Below, piece by piece: positions 60,006 through 64,000 of a stretch of DNA of 64,000 bases. Within the stretch, counting starts at the first letter, position 1. Every line of letters starts with the position of its first letter. The DNA lies in the NCBI RefSeq assembly GCF_014932895.1, contig NZ_JACYOF010000004.1, positions 1 to 64,000 of the forward strand. The letters run 5' to 3'. The position numbers and the translations under genes were made by a program. The stretch comes from Bacillus thuringiensis (GTDB taxonomy: Bacteria > Bacillota > Bacilli > Bacillales > Bacillaceae_G). The notes beneath the pieces are model-generated. The model did no database searches and was not told the DNA's origin. It worked only from the letters and a program-made list of their open reading frames with translations.

Positions 60006-60034
60006 GGAACAACTTTATGATTTAGATTGTCTAT
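60006..60034 (+). promoter_or_regulatory. Candidate SigP promoter upstream of the larger PBP
   Basis: GGAACAA-N16-GTCTAT, about 300 bases before the PBP start codon. Confidence 0.65.
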
Positions 60035-60126
60035 TAAGTATTACAGTATGAAGAAAGGAACAATTAGTATGAAAATTAATAGTAAGTCTATGTGTAAGTT
60101 TAATATGAGTCATTATACAGTTTAGC

Positions 60127-60252
60127 ATTTCTAATGCAAGCGACAAAGAAATAGGGAGAAAAACAGGAAGGGAGATTTATCAATTACGCGGTTAAACGAA
60201 AAGGAATTGACCCTTACAAGGATTTAGAAAAAAAGATAAGACACTATTTATA
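60127..60252 (+). pseudogene. Decayed small ORF in the PBP leader region
   Basis: ISNASDKEIGRKTGREIYQ in one frame continues as INYAVKRKGIDPYKDLEKK then IRHYL in another before a stop at 60250-60252. It looks like one small helical protein split by a frameshift. The family is not recognised. Confidence 0.4.
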
Positions 60253-60330
60253 ACTGAATGGTGGTTTTTAATATATAAGGAACGTATTAAGTATTAGTAA
60301 GGAGTTCCGGAATAATTATATGGAGGATTT

Positions 60331-62469
60331 ATGAAAGGACAAAAAGGAAAGAAGCAGAAGACATATATATCTATTCGATTAAATATAATGTTCCTTTGCA
60401 TATTTGTACTATTCTCAGCTATTATTATGCAGCTAGGAAAAGTACAAATCGTTGAGGGAGAGGCTTATAAGAACCAAGTGGAAAGCAGTCAAAATGAAAC
60501 AACTAGTATACCAGTTCCACGTGGACAAATTCTAGATCGAGAAGGGAAAGCAGTCGTTAATAATAAATCTCTTCGCACAATTACGTATACAAGGGTGAAG
60601 GGGATTACGAGTGAAGATATTTTAAAAACGGCAAAAGGCTTGGCGAAAGTACTTGAAATGCCCGAACAAGATATAAATAAGTTAACCGATATCGATAAAA
60701 AAGATTTCTGGATGCAGTTGAATACGAAACGTGCGGAGACAAAGATTACTAAAAAAGATATAGAAAAGTTTAAAGGAAAGGGAATTGAGGGAAAAGAGTT
60801 AGATAAAAAAATTGAAGACTTAAGACGAAGTCGCGTTACAGAAGTAGAATTGGCAGAATTAACAGCACAAGATTTAAAGGTGTTAGTTATTAAAAGTAAA
60901 ATGAGTTCGGGTTATCAACTGACACCACAAATTATTAAAAAAGATGTAACAGATCAAGAGTATGCGCGGATAAGTGAAAACCTTGCGGAGTTTCCAGGCG
61001 TAGATGCTACGGTTGATTGGGAACGTAATTATGTAAATGGTAATTTATTTCGTTCCGTGTTAGGTAATATTACGAGTAGTGAAGAAGGATTACCAAAAGA
61101 AAACTTAGATTCTTATTTGGTACGTGGATATAACCGTAATGATCGTGTAGGGAAAAGTTATATTGAACAACGATATGAAGATGTGTTACACGGTACAAAA
61201 GAAGAAGTGAAAAACGTTACTGATAAATCAGGAAACATTATTAGCACAGAAATCATTTCTAAAGGAAAAAGTGGTAATAGTTTAACATTAACGATTGATA
61301 TGGAATTACAAAAGAAAGTGGAAGAAAGTATAGAGAAAAATTTGAGAGCTTTTAAGAGTTCAGAGCCACTGATGGACCGAGCTTTTGTCGTCATGACGAA
61401 TCCAAATAACGGACAGATTTTATCTATGGCAGGCAAAAAGATTGTAGAAAAAGAAGGAAAAATAGAAATTGAGGATCTAGCATTAGGTAACATGACAACT
61501 TCGTATGAGCTAGGGTCAGCTGTAAAAGGTGCTACTTTATTAACTGGATATGAGACAGGGGCAATACAGCCAGGAGATCAATTTTATGATGCGCCTATGA
61601 AATTTAAAGGTACACAAGCTAAGAAATCGTGGAATGTATCCGGATTTGGTAATATTAATGATTTAAGAGCTTTACAAGTATCTTCGAATGTATACATGTT
61701 CCAGACAGCTTTAAAAATCGCAGGAGTTAATTACGTACCAAATGGTTCGTTGGATATTAAACAAGAAGCATTTGATACGATGCGCTATTATTTTAAACAA
61801 TTTGGATTAGGCGTCCCAACAGGTATTGATTTACCGAATGAAATAACTGGACAAACGAGAAAAGTAGACAGTCAACCTGGGTTTTTACTAGATTTTTCTA
61901 TCGGTCAGTATGATACGTATACGCCATTGCAATTGGCACAATATGTATCAACTATTGCAAACGGTGGTTATAGAATGCAACCCCAAATTGTACAAGAAAT
62001 ACGAGAGCAATCAATAAAAGAAGAAGAGGTTGGCAAAGTTATACGCTCCATAGAGCCTGTCGTATTAAATCGAATTGAAATGAAGACAGAACATATTAAT
62101 CGGATAAAAGAAGGATTTAGATGGGTATTCCAAGAAGGTGATGGAACTGGCGTGAAGTATTTCAAAAATGCGCCATATAAACCAGCAGGAAAGACAGGAA
62201 CAGCTCAAACTGTATACGGTGGAGATGATCCAATTGGTAGAAATGCAAAAGGAGAACGTATGGAATGTTACAACTTAACATTAGTTGGATATGCTCCATA
62301 TGATAATCCAGAAGTAGCATTTTCAGTAGTAGTTCCATGGCTTCATAATGATAAAAGTGGAATTAATTCTATAATTGGAAAGGAAGCTTTAGATGTATAC
62401 TTTGATTTAAAACAGCAACGTATAAATGGTGAAGCTGCTAGTACAGATAGCTTGAATCAAAATTCGTAA
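60331..62469 (+). CDS. Class B penicillin-binding protein (larger, 712 aa, PBP2/PbpA-PbpH type)
   Basis: 712 residues: a basic N-terminus, a membrane helix (about 18-38), the PBP dimer domain beginning IPVPRGQILDREGKAVVNN, an alpha-rich inserted region, and a transpeptidase domain with SAVK (Ser396), SSN (LQVSSNVYMFQ) and KTG (Lys621, AGKTGTAQT). Its length and layout match elongation-type PBPs (PbpA/PbpH) of bacilli. TATGGAGG precedes ATG 60331. A SigP-like promoter lies about 300 bases upstream, so synthesis is probably raised by beta-lactams. It may correspond to the PBP known in B. thuringiensis as PbpP, which senses beta-lactams, but I cannot confirm that. Confidence 0.9.
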   Translation: MKGQKGKKQKTYISIRLNIMFLCIFVLFSAIIMQLGKVQIVEGEAYKNQVESSQNETTSIPVPRGQILDREGKAVVNNKSLRTITYTRVKGITSEDILKTAKGLAKVLEMPEQDINKLTDIDKKDFWMQLNTKRAETKITKKDIEKFKGKGIEGKELDKKIEDLRRSRVTEVELAELTAQDLKVLVIKSKMSSGYQLTPQIIKKDVTDQEYARISENLAEFPGVDATVDWERNYVNGNLFRSVLGNITSSEEGLPKENLDSYLVRGYNRNDRVGKSYIEQRYEDVLHGTKEEVKNVTDKSGNIISTEIISKGKSGNSLTLTIDMELQKKVEESIEKNLRAFKSSEPLMDRAFVVMTNPNNGQILSMAGKKIVEKEGKIEIEDLALGNMTTSYELGSAVKGATLLTGYETGAIQPGDQFYDAPMKFKGTQAKKSWNVSGFGNINDLRALQVSSNVYMFQTALKIAGVNYVPNGSLDIKQEAFDTMRYYFKQFGLGVPTGIDLPNEITGQTRKVDSQPGFLLDFSIGQYDTYTPLQLAQYVSTIANGGYRMQPQIVQEIREQSIKEEEVGKVIRSIEPVVLNRIEMKTEHINRIKEGFRWVFQEGDGTGVKYFKNAPYKPAGKTGTAQTVYGGDDPIGRNAKGERMECYNLTLVGYAPYDNPEVAFSVVVPWLHNDKSGINSIIGKEALDVYFDLKQQRINGEAASTDSLNQNS

Positions 62470-62630
62470 AAATTGTGCACTTTTCTCAGGAGAAGAAACC
62501 CTGTTTATATAAAAGCCTTTATAAGTTAAAGAAAAAGGAAGATTTGAAATAAAAGATAGCAGCCATCATAGTTGCCATCTCTTATTTTGTTAATAACTCT
62601 GATACTAGTTATAAAGTTTTTTAAGTTTAT

Positions 62631-62659
62631 GGAACAAACTTGTTTCGTTGATTGTCTAT
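62631..62659 (+). promoter_or_regulatory. Candidate SigP promoter of the beta-lactamase gene
   Basis: GGAACAA-N16-GTCTAT, 47 bases before the start codon. Confidence 0.75.
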
Positions 62660-62705
62660 TATGTGTACGTAAAAAAAGTGCTAAGAATTTGAAAGGAATG
62701 ATATT

Positions 62706-63626
62706 TTGAAAAACAAGAGAATGCTAAAAATAGGAATATGCGTTGGTATATTAGGTTTAAGTCTTACAAGCCTAGAAACTTTTACAGGAGGGTCATTGCA
62801 AGTTGAAGCGAAGGAAAAGACAGGACCAGTTAAACATAAAAATCAAGCGACATATCAAGAATTCTCTCAACTTGAGAAAAAATTTGATGCTCGATTAGGT
62901 GTGTATGCTATTGATACTGGTACAAATCGAACAATTGCTTATCGACCTAATGAGCGGTTTGCCTTTGCATCAACTTACAAGGCTTTAGCAGCAGGGGTAT
63001 TGCTACAGCAAAACTCTATTGATAAGTTAAATGAAGTCATTAACTATACGAAAGACGACTTAGTGGAATATTCACCTGTTACAGAGAAACATGTAGATAC
63101 CGGAATGACACTAGGAGAAATCGCAGAAGCTGCTGTTCGATACAGTGATAATACTGCAGGGAACATTTTATTTCATAAAATAGGCGGACCTAAAGGATAT
63201 GAAAAAGCGCTTAGACAGATGGGAGATCGGGTTACTAAGGCTAATCGCTTTGAGACAGAGTTAAATGAGGCTATTCCAGGAGACATTCGTGACACTAGTA
63301 CAGCAAAAGCAATTGCTACGAATCTTAAGGATTTTACGGTCGGAAATGCGCTTTCAGCTCATAAACGTAAAATTCTTTCAGAGTGGATGAAAGGAAATGC
63401 TACAGGAGACAAACTTATTCGTGCAGGCGTACCAACTGACTGGGAAGTGGGAGATAAATCTGGTGCTGGAAGTTACGGGACACGAAATGACATTGCTATC
63501 GTTTGGCCGCCTAATAGAGCACCTATTATCATCACAATTTTATCCAGTAGAGATGAGAAAGAAGCTACCTATGATAATCAACTAATTGCAGAGGCAACTG
63601 AAGTTATAGTCAATGCTCTTAGGTGA
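62706..63626 (+). CDS. bla1: Class A beta-lactamase (Bla1-like)
   Basis: 306 residues: a signal peptide (about 1-35) and a class A serine beta-lactamase domain with STYK (Ser89, Lys92), SDN (147-149), ETELN (Glu183 of the deacylation step) and KSG (in VGDKSGAGSYG). These are the S70-K73, S130-D-N, E166 and KTG-box equivalents. It closely resembles the Bla1 penicillinase of the B. anthracis/B. cereus group. TTG 62706 follows AAAGGAATG. It lies next to the SigP-like promoter and the sigma/anti-sigma/PBP cluster. Confidence 0.93.
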   Translation: MKNKRMLKIGICVGILGLSLTSLETFTGGSLQVEAKEKTGPVKHKNQATYQEFSQLEKKFDARLGVYAIDTGTNRTIAYRPNERFAFASTYKALAAGVLLQQNSIDKLNEVINYTKDDLVEYSPVTEKHVDTGMTLGEIAEAAVRYSDNTAGNILFHKIGGPKGYEKALRQMGDRVTKANRFETELNEAIPGDIRDTSTAKAIATNLKDFTVGNALSAHKRKILSEWMKGNATGDKLIRAGVPTDWEVGDKSGAGSYGTRNDIAIVWPPNRAPIIITILSSRDEKEATYDNQLIAEATEVIVNALR

Positions 63627-63680
63627 TAATATCTTAGTTTTCGCATTTCTTAACCTGATGTTATTGAAAGTATAAAATTA

Positions 63681-63719
63681 GAAAACGATTCTTTTTCGTG
63701 TGAAAAGAATCGTTTTTGT
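63681..63719 (+). terminator. Terminator after the beta-lactamase gene
   Basis: Arms AAAACGATTCTTTT / AAAAGAATCGTTTT. Confidence 0.85.
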
Positions 63720-63744
63720 ATTCTTATTAAAAGAATAAAAGTGA

Positions 63745-64000
63745 AAATATAATAGTTTAGAGAAAGAATTGAACAAAAACCATGTCTCTATTTTAAGAGA
63801 TGAACATGTAATACTACAAAAAGACGACAGAAAATAAACTTGTTAGGTATTGATGATCCTAAATTTGTTAATGGAAACCGTGATGAAAGAACGATTGTAA
63901 AAGCGAAAATTGAAATGCAGCCAGATAGTTATAATGTATTACTATCCTATAGGTCTAAATTTATTGAGGAGTATACTGATGAGCGAATAGATTTAGTTTT
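63745..64000 (+). pseudogene. Metallophosphoesterase remnant (5'-truncated, frameshifted, runs off the window)
   Basis: SLEKELNKNHVSILRDEHVI then LQKDDRK reads into a stop, while the next frame goes on as NLLGIDDPKFVNGNRDERT, then NVLLSYRSKFIEEYTDERID up to the edge. LLGIDDPKF and VLLSHRP-type strands are typical of YkuE/YaeI-like calcineurin-fold phosphoesterases. The break is at a short A-run near 63830 (one base lost). The N-terminal half with the DLH and GNHE metal motifs is missing. Confidence 0.7.

Noticed and set aside
1-64000. Prophage, CRISPR array, rRNA or tRNA genes
   Set aside because: No integrase, structural phage genes, repeat-spacer pattern, or tRNA/rRNA sequence was recognised on reading both strands.

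Overview
The window looks like a chromosomal segment of a Bacillus cereus group bacterium (cereus/thuringiensis/anthracis type). The reasons are low G+C, strong AGGAGG-type ribosome binding sites with frequent TTG/GTG starts, a Bla1-type class A beta-lactamase beside a SigP/RsiP-like sigma/anti-sigma pair, a BclA-type collagen-like fragment, and a 148-bp bcr1-type repeat flanked by a TTTAT duplication. No rRNA, tRNA, CRISPR array, prophage or intact transposase gene was recognised.

Layout. 1-10.5 kb: a broken gene at the edge, a Spo0E-like phosphatase, a HemY-type oxidase, a GNAT enzyme, a cold-shock gene with long leader and a YdjO-like gene, a CPBP protease and kinase pair, a HAD phosphatase, and a LysR regulator divergent from an asd paralogue. 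10.5-20.8 kb: decayed DNA (LysR remnant, palindromes, collagen-like and exosporium-type remnants, an amber-interrupted cupin gene) around intact genes for a GNAT enzyme, a DUF1349 protein, a heterodimeric ABC exporter and a LysE/XRE-cupin pair. 20.8-23.1 kb: an ECF41-type sigma factor co-transcribed with an FAD oxidoreductase behind a matching ECF41 promoter. 23-29.4 kb: an O-methyltransferase, a TelA-family protein with a membrane partner, a DUF6688-like protein and a secreted GHL10 hydrolase. 29.5-33.7 kb: a PTS IIB-IIC, AnmK and BadF-type kinase operon behind two TGAAA/TTTCA palindromes, probably for amino-sugar or cell-wall sugar salvage. 33.8-40.3 kb: a PlsY paralogue, a GNAT-aminotransferase V fusion, a 39% methionine micro-protein and a DEAD-box helicase. 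40.5-45.7 kb: TetR, MFS and ABC efflux genes with two TetR palindromes.

45.7-55.6 kb: methyltransferase and VOC genes, then a scarred segment (truncated methyltransferase, bcr1, indolepyruvate decarboxylase with a large internal deletion), MarR, gpmA, a SpoIISA toxin with two related antitoxin genes, a frameshifted YxeA gene, pepD, and LuxR-, PlcR- and AbrB-type regulators. 55.7-56.6 kb: a CatB/Vat-type O-acetyltransferase behind a 17-codon leader with macrolide-stalling-like motifs and an RBS-proximal hairpin.

56.7-64 kb: a beta-lactam response region (sigma factor, anti-sigma factor, two class B penicillin-binding proteins, class A beta-lactamase). Three promoters here share the same spaced motif, GGAACAA-N16-GTCTAT, in front of the sigma gene, the larger PBP and the beta-lactamase. 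This defines a candidate SigP regulon by eye. The window ends in a truncated, frameshifted metallophosphoesterase.

All functions rest on reading motifs and family resemblance; no database search was run.
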